A stretch of DNA of 64,000 bases, from positions 35,672,383 through 35,736,382 of the forward strand of contig CM067546.1 of NCBI GenBank assembly GCA_034509755.1, written 5' to 3'. The translations under genes and the position numbers were made by a program. The stretch is from Anisodus tanguticus. Taxonomy: Eukaryota; Streptophyta; Magnoliopsida; Solanales; Solanaceae. Below the pieces are notes generated by a model, which was not told the DNA's origin, did not search any database, and worked only from the letters and a program-made list of their open reading frames with translations. Positions 46,650 to 57,371 of the stretch are shown piece by piece; the first letter of the stretch is position 1, and the number at the start of each line of letters is the position of its first letter.

Positions 46650-49600
46650 ACTTAAGACAATATTGTATTGTATTACTATTAGTGTTCGAAAGATGTCGGT
46701 CAAAAGTTGTGTGACCAAATCTGGATATGGCAATGGTTTTCTGGTAGAAGAGAGTGATGATGATGAACGTGTTCATGGTGTCACCGCTACCAAGACTGGT
46801 GGAAACAAGCGCTCTCGAGAGCCTGAGGATGTCAATTGGGACAAGAGGAGAAGACTGAAGATGTTATTCTATCTTGCAGCAGAAGGCCTATATCTGTTCC
46901 AGACAAAAGATCCGAATAATGGTGAGAAGGAAATGGACACTCAGTCTGATGAAGTGACTGAAGTGAGCCAGAATCCGAAATTGGGATAAGTATTTTTCTT
47001 ACTTGTCAAGAATAAAGATTAAATGATAAGTATTTTTCTTACTTGTCAAGAATAAAGATTAAATGATGTCTGATTAAAAATGAATTAAAGTAAGGAGGAA
47101 TATGAAAATAATTTATATTCCTTACGCTTTAACAAATCAGAAGTTTAATCTCATCTTCTTTTCCGTTTAAAGATTGGATTTTGTAAACGACTTAAAAAGA
47201 TCCGTTCTTTTAAGTGTAATTATTAAAGTGTGTAAAGTATGTTCGCACATACGAGGGAGAAAGATCCACTGACTGTGCGAAAACTGTTACCACACTTAAG
47301 TAAGCGCCAAGAATTATCTGGGCACCAATCATAACGGAAGAAGTCTAAAAGTTAATGACGTTGAGCCTGTCATATTATTTGGCAGAAGATCCTTCATAGG
47401 ATGATATTGGACACTCAGTCATACAAAGCCTCCGGGCGACTGGAGTGGGGCCAGAATTCATTTCATAGAAAAAGTAATGGACACCTAGTAAGGTGGGCCA
47501 GAGTTTCCAGGTCCTAAATGATCTGAAGGCCTAAAGAAAGGCAGTAAAGAAATTGGACACTCAGTCTGCCAAAGCAACTGGAGTGGGCCAGAGTATCTAG
47601 ATCACATATGATCCGGTTACGCCCTAACCACGGGCAAGAGGTTGTTCATGTGAAGCAACGCCACCTCTAAAGTAGAAGGGGTTGGAGAGGTTGTCCTCAA
47701 TAGGACTTCATGGATTGTGATCACTCTAAGATGAGGTGATACATATTCCAAACTTGGTTAAAGGGACGCTGTTGGTCAAACCTGGTTTGAGACTAGTCCA
47801 ACAGGTCTGTAATAACTAAGAATGATACAATATGTCTGTAGCCAAATGAGTGATATATTTGTAATCCGTGCATCTATGCCATCATAGATTAAGACACATT
47901 AAATAGCAAGTCATTCAAAAGCTAACGATATTGAGATTGTTGCCTTCTGTCGACATAAACCCTCAAAATAAATGTGAGGTAGATGAAGAGGCAAAATCAC
48001 CTTTCCAAATTCCGTCAAGGGAATAGCGAAAGAAGCAGCGCTCCTCTAGAACTTAGTCACACCTAATTGGGTGATTTGAAGTTTATACAAAATAGAGGAG
48101 GGAGACAAGTACGCTGTGATCTTCATTGATGATGGTACAACGTATGAAATCCTTTGTTTGTTAAAAAGCAAAGATGAAGTTGTTGAAGCGGATAAGCGCT
48201 ACAAAGCAGAAGTTGAAAATCAACTAAGCCTACGGATTGAGAAATTTGTAGTGATAGAGGGGGAGAATGTGAAGCATCGTTCATTAAACGACTGTTCATT
48301 ACTCACCTCAGTCTAACGGTGTTAGCCAAGCGCAAACCCGTACGCCTAAATTATGTGGGGCAAGGCGATCCTTACCGCTAATGCGATTCTCAACAGAACT
48401 CCGCATAAGGATAAGGATAACTCTCCGTGTGAGACATGGAAAGGATCTCACATACAAAAGTTGTGATGTGGGGTGGCTTGGTAGAAGTTGGACTACCGAG
48501 ACAGGTCAAGTTCGACCTAAGACTGTAGATTGCATATCCACTGGATCTGTAAATAACAGTAGTGTTGATCGCCTCTTGGCATCAAAGAATGTTGAATTCT
48601 TTTAAGATAGCTTTCCTTGAAAAAGGAAAAAGGAGTAATTGCTCAAGGTTAACAAGAACCCACGAGGGCCTGACTGTCCGGAACTAGACGTTCCGTATCT
48701 ACAGGACTCGAAAGTTGCTGGCTATCCGGAACTTAATATTCCAGATCTGCAGAACTCAGGGATTCTAGATGTTGAACCGAGACGGAGCAAAGAAGGGGAC
48801 AAAGACTTGTTCCAGTCCTTCTAGCTTGTATGGTTAATAATGAACAATTAACAAATAATTGTCATCTCCAAAAGCGCTGCTTTGGAAAAAAAGCTAAAGA
48901 GATAAATATATTCCATCATATAGAACCATACTTATGTAATGGTTGATCTTCCTCCGGGAAAAGAACCTTTGGGTTGTAAAATGTGCTCCCTTGTGAGTAG
49001 CTTAACATCTAGGGCCATTGCAGTCTTGTGTGGCATGGATGTTGAAACTGCCTTCCCAACCGGAGAGTTGGAAGAAGAGAATTAGAGTTGATTTGCTGAA
49101 CTGTTGGGCTTCTTCCTGAACTTTCATTTTGGTCCCTGAAATGTTTACATTTTGGTCCGAAAGTTTCGATAAAACAGAAACAATGAATCGACCACGAAAC
49201 ATTGGCTCTGAAGTTAGAAAGCCAACAGTTGGAAAACCAACGGTCTGAGAGTGAAAATCATATTGAAACAAAGTCTCAATATGAAAGATATGGGTATCAC
49301 AGATGACATCTTAGGAATTGGATTTATAAGACATCTAACGGACTGGTCGATAGTTGACAGTCACGTTGAAGCCACCAATGGATATGAATCATAGAACTGA
49401 TTGGAATCATGGTGCACCCATAGACAAGGAGCGATATGCACTGGTCACGTGTAGTTCAATGTATTGTACACACTACAACCGACCTGGTATCGTCCTACAA
49501 ACATATTAGTTGAACTAAGGTTCACTGATGATTTCAATACATGATTAATAGAAAGGCGTTAAGTCGGATATGACGATATCTGAATTATTTGCTTATCTAC

Positions 49601-50690
49601 AGATTATAGTATTCGGATGTCCGGTTCGAGAGAACACCGTGATGCAAACCGGACATCGATCGAAGAACACCAAAGCCACAAGTAAATGTGTATGGTGGTT
49701 CTTATAAAATCCTCTAAGCAAACTTGCATCGGCTGATTCATGGTGGAATCAGAGTTTATCGCTTTATACAAAGCATGAAAGAAGTTGAGTAACTTCACGG
49801 CTCCTTAGAGGACGTCCCTTATTGGGAGAAACCCGTGCCTTCAGCAGTTATACACTGTGGCTAGCCGGTCGGCTTCAGGAAGGACACGGATGACGGCGTC
49901 CGGACATATCTCGTCGGGGATCCGTCGAAGACATAAGACCGTATGGCGGTTGATCATCACGGGTGTCACTTCCTTGTTTACAAACTAAGGGACTACCCAG
50001 AGATCAAGCGTTCTGCCTGTCTAGGGAAATGAGCTTAAAACCCAAAATATACGGACCAATACAGTGGAAACCCAACCTTACGAACCGGAGATCCCAGTAA
50101 TTTGGTTCAATGGGAAAACTAAGTTGTAAAGGTTCAGTTGATCGCTTCGGTGGAAGCATGAGCACTTCGGATAGTGATTTTCGAAAAGAAACACCAAATC
50201 CAAAGCCGCGTTCCCGCGATAGACGTTAAGTGCTATCTCGCAGTGTGGGTAAAGGTTAAGTTTTCAAAACCTGTAATGCTCCTCAACAGTTGAGGTTAGG
50301 TCTTTGGGAAACTTTTAATGGTTCCTAACACTTGTGAAGTGGGGTATAGCAGGATACCTTGTAGGAGACCACCTATTTAAGTGTGAGGACGGGTCGCCTC
50401 AAATGAACGCACTTAAGAATCCAAGACGTTGTCCATGGCCAAAACGGATAAAACATTACGAAAAAGAGAGTAAGGGAATTTGTTGTGTTGGTACCATTGA
50501 CTTGGCTTACACTAAACATTGACGGTTCAAGACATCACGTTCACCGCGCAGTAAGTAAGTCCGATGGTATTCAACTATGGAAGGTTCAAAGCTGAGGCTA
50601 CCTCTCCTTATGCAACATCGGTCCGCTGAAATATTGCTGGAAATGAAAAGACACCATGTGAGTGCGCCAAAATCTCTTTCAAGCGGGGAT
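46650..50690 (+). pseudogene. Copia-2 interior: scrambled gag-pol remnants
   Basis: An ATG frame at 46693-46989 gives a short acidic/basic protein (RSREPEDVNWDKRRRLKMLF) that ends in gag-like sequence. Beyond it only patches resemble Copia-1: integrase (ALLKSKDE-type sequence at 48113-48240), a linker near 48500-48830, the RT start (VDLPPG at about 48940), MDVETAF near 49040, the RNase H start near 49375 and its tail near 49730-50030. Between patches sequence is deleted or out of frame. No enzyme can be made, so any movement needed help from a relative. Confidence 0.8.
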
Positions 50691-51849
50691 TGTTGGAAAT
50701 TAGCCTTTGGCGGGAGTTGCGACCGACCAACTTTAACGGCTTAAACACTAGTGTTACGCATATTGGAGAATTCGTAGATAACCGTAGGGCCAAGGATCGT
50801 CAAATTTCATTGAGAAATGAAAGAGATATTGGTTCACGAAGTAAGGTGTTTGAAGCATGGAAAGTGTGGTATTGTGTTCAATTCTCCCTCATCGGTAGAG
50901 GAAGAAAGAATTGTTGTGTATATAAGACTCGAAATTGGTTTGGGGTTTGGGACCCCAAGGGGTATCCCATGTGTTTAAAGGAGGGAGGACCTAGATGTGC
51001 TCCGGGTTCACGGGTTCACGGGTCACGGGTCACGGGTCACGGGTCACGGGTCGTGGGCTGTGGGTCTTCTGATATTATCTTTTTGGGCCAGAGAACTTTG
51101 CCAGAAGTACAGTTTGATCCTAGAAGTTTCCAGATGTACAGTTCGGACCAGAATTCTTTCAGATGTACAGTTTGGTCCCTGAAGTTTCAAGATGTACAGT
51201 TTGGTTCCTGAAGTTTCCAGAACGTCAGAATTTGGACAGTCAAAGCAGAAACGCCAAGCACTCAATTCAGCCATTTATTTTGGCTGAATTACTCCTCCTA
51301 TAATGGCCAAATCCACTGGTCTTTCACCATTTATGTGGTGGCTTTACTACCTCCATAATGGCCATTATTTGGCTGTTATGGAGGCAATTTTCAGCCCCTC
51401 CCTCACCTATATAAACACCCCCTTACACCATTGTTGAGCACTACTAAGAACAGTTCATACAACACACGAAAATACACAACCAAAACAGTTTTCTTCCTAC
51501 AACTTCCAAGCATCATTTCGTTACTCAATATTCTTCACGGTAGCATTTGAGTTGCCTTTGCTCAAGTGTTCCATTGTTGTTTTATCTTGGGAGACAAATT
51601 GTCCAGGACGTATAAAGGATACATACGGGGCAATATTGTCTTAAGGACAGAGTGTCACACTCGACTCAGCAAAAACAGTTTCTATTTTTCCGTCTTAAAC
51701 AAAATTGTAATTTCAGTTTTGTGATTCTATTGTAATTTTCAGATTTCTAGCTGAATTATTGAATCTTTGTTTATCCTTTCGAATACTTGTAATAGTAATA
51801 TACTTCCCGTACTGCATTATAAAGTACCATAGAGCAAAAATACCCAACA
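50691..51849 (+). repeat. Copia-2 3' LTR
   Basis: A close partner of the 5' LTR. It has a simple-sequence run of about eight CGGGTCA-like heptamers (51003-51060) where the 5' LTR has a GC-rich CGCC stretch, and a deletion of about 30 bp near 50775. Confidence 0.9.
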
Positions 51850-51879
51850 TGAATTAGTCACAGAAGAAGAAGATGTCAT
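51850..51879 (-). pseudogene. TNL start codon and first ten codons
   Basis: The minus strand reads ATG ACA TCT TCT TCT TCT GTG ACT AAT TCA, giving MTSSSSVTNS, typical of the serine-rich N-terminus of TNL proteins. After Copia-2 and one TGAAT copy are set aside, the next codon at 45472 continues HYWPRWKYG in frame. Only about 23 bp of the original leader remains before Copia-3. Confidence 0.85.
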
Positions 51880-51906
51880 GGATTCAATTGTACCTACAAA
51901 CATAAC

Positions 51907-52037
51907 TGATAGAATATATGGCAATATATTTTTTGGTATAATTAGTGATCGTGTATATCTGTAATTAGTGTAGCAATTTTTTAAAATAGTTAGGTAAATA
52001 TTTAATTTCCGTAAGTATAGCCTAGAATTACTATTGT
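51907..52037 (+). repeat. Copia-3 left LTR segment
   Basis: About 130 bp from TGATAGAATATATGG to CTATTGTAT are the reverse complement of about 55806-55931 with scattered differences. The junction to the coding arm is the LTR-end/primer string at 52038-52056, in opposite orientation. Confidence 0.7.
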
Positions 52038-52056
52038 ATACCATGAAAGAGAATAA

Positions 52057-54568
52057 CTGAATTTGATGACGGGAAGGTTCTAGGCCAGTAGACATTGGGC
52101 CTGCCGGTGTCTGCTGGTCCAAATCCCGAGATATGGGCCGGACCAAATGATGGACCACATACGGTGAGAGTCCATCATCCAAAAAATTATAAGAATTAGA
52201 CACGGAATTATGCAACTTAGCAAACGGAAATTGGGTTTCATCAAAAATGACATGGCGACTAATTATGATTTTATTAGAGGATAAATCATAACATTTGTAA
52301 CCACGATGATTAGACGGATAACCCAAAAACACACAAGCGGTAGAACGGGCTTGTAGTTTGTTTATTGTAGTGGACGGAAAGAGATGATATCATAAACATC
52401 CAAACACCCTAAGATGAGAATACGACGAATCTTTGTGATAAAGAATTTTGAGTGGAAATCGGTATGCTAATCCTCTGCTAGGGAGTATGTTAAGAAGGTA
52501 AGTAGTCATTTGTAATGCATGATGCCAAAATGAAGGTGTTAATGAAGCATGAGCTAGTAATGTCCGAACAATATTATTAATGGTGCGTATTTTTCTCTCG
52601 ACTTTCCCATTTTGTGAGGATGTATGTGGACAAAAAAAAATGAAAAGATATACCATTAACCTTACAAAATTCTCTAAATGGCCCATTATCAAATTCTCTT
52701 TCATTATCAGATTGAATGTTTTTAACTTCCCGTTCAAATTGGGCACGGGTGAATGCTCTAAATGATAGGAATATGGAATAAACTTGAGAATTTTTAGATA
52801 ACAGAAATGTCCACAAAAATTAGAATAATCATCTAAAAATAACACATAATAACGGTGGCCCAAAGAGCTCAAAATAAGAGATGTCCCCAAATCACTGTGA
52901 ATAATATCAAATGGCAACAAAGTACTAGAATTTGAGGCAACAAACGACAATTTACATGTTGACTAAGCGGACAAGAAGGACAAACATTAATACTACGCGT
53001 ACTATTACACTCAATAAATTTCAGACGCTCCCGGATGACCCAAACGTGCATGTCATAAGAAAGGTGCTAAGGCGGCAAACATTGACGGTGTGGCTTGTTT
53101 AGTGGTGGTGATGGGATAGAGCTCGCCCCCACTATCATATGTTATTAGAGGTATCCCCGTCGAGAAATCCTTCACAGAAAATCCAAAAGAATCAAAGTCA
53201 ACAGAAATTCAATTATCAGTTGTAAATTTCCGAACATACACCAAATTTTTAATTAAGTGAGGAGCATGAAGGACATTTTTCAATGCTAAAGGTGGGTTCG
53301 GGGAAAATAAATTTGTGTGACCATAACCACGAATTGGGATTGAATTACCATTACCAATAATTATGCCACCATTTTTGCTCAAATTAAAATAAGACGAGAG
53401 ATTACCTGGTGCGGACGACATGTAAGAAGTAGCACCGGTGTCCATGTACCAATTTGCATTCGGAGGATTTAGCACAAATGTATGCATTATCGCCTCGATA
53501 TCCGTGTGGGTCGGGGTTCCTGTTGGGCCCACAGCAATGAAGGCAGGCCAGGCTGCAGCCAGGCCGTGTAATTGCGAGGCACAGGCTGTTGCTGCCTCTG
53601 TTGTCCATTGGACCTGGCCCAATTTGAAACTGGAACTGGGTAGGGCGACATGGGCCATTGCCCGTTGGCCTAAGGCCGGGCCCAAGACTACTGCCAAGGG
53701 TTCAATAGCCCGATCCCCTGTTGACCGCCACTGTCGGCTGCTCGTCCAGCACTGCCACCTTCGTTGCCGCCGCGGCCACCACCCTTGCCACCGCTATGTC
53801 TGCCACCACAATTTTTTCCACAGTTTTGACCATTTTTATCACCCCGTTGTTACTGTTTTGTCAATAATTTTCGGAGAACAATTGAGAGTCATCAGTTTCG
53901 CGGGACATGTCCACCATCATGGCGGAATTTTCTTCGATAGCCGAATTTTTAAGCCAATCCTGCTTCTTTGAAGGTGAGCAAGAAACATGCTTGGTGGGAG
54001 AGAATTATTTTGGCGAAGAAGTGTGTCAACCCCATTATATGCATCGGAGAGGCCTGCAAACATCTAAAGAACTAGAGGATCATTCATGACTGGCGCACCA
54101 ACGTTTTTTAGTTGATTCGACAACTTCTTGAGCCTTTGACAATAGGCTGAGGGATTCGGAAAATCCTCCATATTTATGTGGGAGAATTCTTGTTCAAGGG
54201 TCACGACACGGGAATTTTTGTTATCTTAGAATATATCACGCAACATATTCCAAACTTCCATTGTCGTGGCGTCGGGTTCGGTTACTGTTTGTTAAGAGGT
54301 CCGTAGAGATAGTGGAATAAATTCATTGGAGCACCGTAGCATCCAGAGTTTCCCACAACTCTATTTCATCATCGATGGAAGGCACATTCTCCTTGTCTTT
54401 TTCCGATTTGACGATGTGATGGAGGACTCTATTAGACCTTGCGTGAATTTTAAATAGTTCTGCCCAGGTTGCGTATTGGACATTTTCCATCTCAACAACG
54501 ATAGGGATGTTGTTCTTGATATTTAAGACTGCAAGGGCAGGATGAAATGTGTTCTTTGTGGTAGACAT
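52057..54568 (-). pseudogene. Copia-3 left arm: gag, protease, integrase, RT start
   Basis: Gag starts at 54568 (MSTTKNTFHPALAVLNIKN, YATWAELFKIHARS), followed by stops and gaps. The linker and protease region is at 53697-53209 (WYMDTGATSYMSS, KNVLHAPHLIKNLVYVRKFT). Integrase is at 52950-52390 (FDIIHSDLGTS, HTSSQNGKVERKIRTINNI, PSFWHHALQMTTYLLN), and the integrase tail with linker is at 52332-52080 (GYPSNHRGYKCYDLSSNKI). The family is close to Copia-4. Frames are interrupted repeatedly. Confidence 0.85.
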
Positions 54569-54602
54569 GATGGAAGAACAAGAGGAGAATTAGGGTTTCT
54601 TT

Positions 54603-55670
54603 GTGACCCTTAAGCAAGAATTCTCCCACATAAATATGAAGGATTTTCCGAATGCCTCAGCCTATTGTCAAAGACTCAAGGAGTTGTCATATCAACTCAA
54701 GGAGTTGTCGGATCAACTCAAAAACGTTGGCGCGCCAGTCACGAATGATCGTCTAGTTCTTCAGATGGTTGCAGGCCTCTCCGAGGCATATAATGGGATT
54801 GGCACACTTCTTCACCAAAGCGATCCTCTCCCACTGTTCTACTAGGCATGTTCCATGCTCACCTTAGAAGAAGCAGGATTGGCTAAAAAGACGGCTATCG
54901 GAGCTAATTCCGCCATGATTGTGGCCACGTCCCGCGAAACTGATGACTCTCAATCGTTCTCCAAAAATTATGGTCAAACCCGTAACGAGGGTGGCAAAAA
55001 GGGTCAAAATCGCGGTAGCAAGGGTGGTGGCCGCGGCAGCAGTGGCGGACAAGCAGCCGGCAGTGGCGGTCAGCAGAGGATTATTCTCTTTCATGGTATG
55101 AGAGAAAAATATGCACCATTAATAATATTGTTCGGACATTACTAGCACATGTTTCATTACCACCTTCATTTTGGCATCATGCATTACAAATAGCTACTTA
55201 CCTTTTTAACATACTCTCTAGCAAAGAATTAGCATACCAATCTCCACTCAAAATTCTTTATCACAAAGATATGTCTTACCTGCCAAGGTAGAGGTAAGGT
55301 CTGCGTACACTCTACCCTCCCCAAACCCCATGTTGTGGAATTTCACTGGGTATGTTGTTGTTGTTGTTGTTGTTGTTGTTGTCTCTTTCCCTCCACTACA
55401 ATAAACAAACTACAAGTCCGCTCTACCGCTTGTGTGTTTTTGAGTTATCCGTCTAATCATCGTGGTTACAAATGTTATGATTTATCATCTAATAAAATCA
55501 TAATTAGTCGTCATGTCATTTTTTATGAAACCCAATTTCCGTTTGCTAAGTTGCATAATTCCGTGTCTAATTTTTATAATTTTCTGGATGATGGGCTCTC
55601 ACCGTATGTGGTCCATCATTTGGTATGGCCCACATCTCGAGATTTGGACTAGCAGACACCGGCATGTCCA
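54603..55670 (+). pseudogene. Copia-3 right arm: gag and integrase pieces
   Basis: The gag part (EFSHINMKDFPNASAYCQRL, VTNDRLVLQMVAGLSEAYNG, then MLTLEEAGLAKKTA) and a glycine-rich tail end at about 55080. After the LTR-end/primer string comes integrase (about 55100-55270, SFWHHALQIATYLFN), a SINE fragment, then SNHRGYKCYDLSSNKIIISR and its linker to about 55660. This arm is a shortened mirror of the left one: protease and the integrase core are missing. A 21-bp tandem duplication (CAACTCAAGGAGTTGTC type) lies near 54685-54725. Confidence 0.82.
55274..55381 (+). mobile_element. TS/SolS-type SINE 3' fragment
   Basis: GGTAGAGGTAAGGTCTGCGT, then ACTCTACCCTCCCCAAACCC and a (TTG)n tail. This is the 3' half of a tRNA-derived SINE family common in Solanaceae. 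It interrupts the integrase segment of Copia-3's right arm. The 5' half with the polymerase III boxes is absent. Confidence 0.82.
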
Positions 55671-55683
55671 CTGCCTGCTAAGG

Positions 55684-55931
55684 TTAAGTAGTAAATATTT
55701 AATTTTCGTAATTATAGCTTAGAATTACTATTGTATACAATAAAATAGAATAATTCCCTGATCATTTTTATTAATGTAAACAGTTTATATACATGATATA
55801 CAATAGTAATTCTATGCTATAATTACATAAATTAAATATTTACCTAACTAATATAAAAGATTGATATACTAATTACAAATATACAAAATTACTAATTATA
55901 CAAAAAGAATATATTTACATATATTCTATCA
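55684..55931 (-). repeat. Copia-3 right LTR segment with internal palindrome
   Basis: Read on the minus strand from 55931: TGATAGAATATATG ... GTATATAAACTG (TATA) ... ending near 55735. The adjoining 55684-55733 is an inverted copy of part of the same LTR, so about 47-bp arms (TAAATATTTAATTTTCGTAA and its partner near 55850) could pair around a loop of about 65 bp. Confidence 0.7.
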
Positions 55932-55936
55932 ATAAC

Positions 55937-56919
55937 AAATTGATGAATTGAGAGAAGAAATAGAAACAAAGGAATGATGAATGTTTCTGTAAAGCAGTTT
56001 ATTCGAATGATTGGGGTTTTATTTTGAACTGTAATAAGGACGTAGGAAATTACCTCAGGGACCCATTCTTTGTAGGGATGACAATTGGACAGAGAAGGGC
56101 AAGATAAGCCGGGACCCGCTATAATTTTGACCCGTTCTGTGCGTTCTGCTTTGTATTTTTTGAAAATTTGCCCTGCTCTATCCCGCCTTATCAAGTCCTG
56201 CTCCACCATGTCCGTCTTGTCTTGTTTAATCTACAAATTCTCTTTATTTTTCATTTTGTATATTGTATTCAATTTTTGCAAGACCTCTTAATTTTTAGAG
56301 TTAAAGCCAAAGGGTCAAAAACACCTCTCAAGTATGTTCTTTTTTTAGAATTTTCTATTTGAATTATTATGTGTGAGTTTTTCCTACCTAAATTATCATC
56401 AACTAGTGAGCAAAACACACCTCAATTATCAATTGTTCATTTTTTTCTACTTCAACTGCCAGGTTGAAAACCTGCTTTTGAGATGTTATTAAGTTAAATC
56501 TTAAGATATTTTTTTCAAAATCATCAAAATAAACACTATTTTGCAATGAGACTAATAAAGAGAAAGTGTCATATAAAATTGAAATGAGGGAATACCATTA
56601 TTGACAATGAACAAAATTTTAGGAAGAAGGAGAATTTACTTTTTTCTATTGTTCCAGTACAAATATTATGCATCTCATTTTCGTTTGTCGGAGTTACATT
56701 TCTAAATTAACAGTACTGTGGTTTAATGAATTCTCAAATGTAAATTACGAATTTGCATTAAAAAAAAAAAAGGGTGATCATAATTGACTGCCATTTGTGT
56801 TCCAAAATCTCGTAAGGTTGAAGAACGACATTAATTATTTTTAATAATCGAATTAACAACTGAGACAGATTTAATTTCATTTCCTCCACTTATATTAGCT
56901 TAAAGGTGAAGTTAGTATC
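55937..56919 (-). other. TNL upstream region, proximal part
   Basis: About 1 kb between Copia-3 and Copia-4, upstream of the TNL start if the insertions are set aside. No gene is seen. A stretch at about 56070-56230 is rich in GGGC/CCCTGC words, as is 61985-62125 beyond Copia-4, which may be two halves of one older repeat. The remainder is AT-rich. Confidence 0.45.
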
Positions 56920-57205
56920 TGTTAAATATACACAATATACATGTGTATATTGTCTCTTGGAAAGATCTCAGGTTTTATCCCCTTTGTACCGTGTATATGG
57001 GTAGATATTTTAGTATTCTAGTTTAGGTAATATTGTAATGTAATTAGTATTGTACACTTATCATAATAATTGTATTACCATAAATGTATAGTTAGTATCC
57101 AAGTAGAATAAGGTTTTAGGAATATGATTCTCCTATTATGGAAATATGTAACTTGTATAAATAGTCTTTCAATCAATGAAAATAATCGAGAGATTATTTC
57201 TTTCA

Positions 57206-57217
57206 TGGTATCAGAAG
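57206..57217 (+). other. Copia-4 primer-binding site
   Basis: TGGTATCAGAAG starts right after the LTR's terminal CA. It matches the usual initiator tRNA-Met site of plant LTR elements except near its end. Confidence 0.85.
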
Positions 57218-57371
57218 TCTAGGTCTTAAAATCCTCTCCAATTTCTCCACAAATTCCGTCGACCTTCTCTTCCAAATCCGAGCATCTATTCTCGGTTTTG
57301 TGTGTCCAACGGAACCCTCTTCTTCCTAAATTTTTCTCCCAAATCCCTCAATCACATATTGTTCTATCAAT

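Larger units (their letters stand above)
45478..51849 (+). mobile_element. Copia-2, decayed Ty1/Copia element (6.4 kb)
   Basis: LTRs of 1172 bp (45478-46649) and 1159 bp (50691-51849) start TGTTGGAAATTAGCC and end CAACA. The target duplication TGAAT (45473-45477, 51850-51854) is perfect. AAGCGGGGAT before the 3' LTR is the purine tract. The LTRs are from the same family as Copia-1 but end differently (ACGCAACA or ACCCAACA against TAACCAACA). The element is inserted at codon 10 of the TNL, in opposite orientation to it. Confidence 0.93.
26437..51879 (-). pseudogene. TIR-NB-LRR resistance gene relic, split by mobile elements
   Basis: Pieces in correct order and orientation run from an ATG at 51879 to a C-terminal domain ending near 26437: TIR (51879-51850, 45477-45150, 44759 to about 44609), NB-ARC (43342 to about 42745), first LRR part (about 35150-34984), and further LRRs with the post-LRR domain (27278-26437). 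TNLs act inside the cell: the NB-ARC is an ATP switch, LRRs sense pathogen effectors, and the TIR signals by NAD cleavage. The family resembles tobacco N / tomato Bs4 (from memory). A stop in TIR, frameshifts and deletions in NB-ARC and lost LRRs show it is dead apart from the insertions. The long extent is due to inserted elements. Confidence 0.85.
51907..55931. mobile_element. Copia-3, Ale-like element with inverted arms and ends
   Basis: The left end is TGATAGAATATATGG and the right end is its near reverse complement, ATATATTCTATCA. A perfect target duplication, ATAAC, is at 51902-51906 and 55932-55936. Inside, coding sequence runs outward in both directions from about 54570-54602: minus to the left, plus to the right. 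So both the internal arms and the LTR ends are inverted repeats. The 19-base string TTATTCTCTTTCATGGTAT (LTR end plus primer-site start) occurs at 55081-55099 (+) and 52038-52056 (-). RT and RNase H are missing from both arms. Confidence 0.8.

Noticed and set aside
53438..53971. 177-codon plus-strand frame rich in Cys/His.
   Set aside because: It is the reverse complement of the protease and linker region of Copia-3's left arm.
54864..55094. Alanine/threonine-rich minus-strand frame.
   Set aside because: It is the antisense shadow of the glycine-rich gag tail in Copia-3's right arm.
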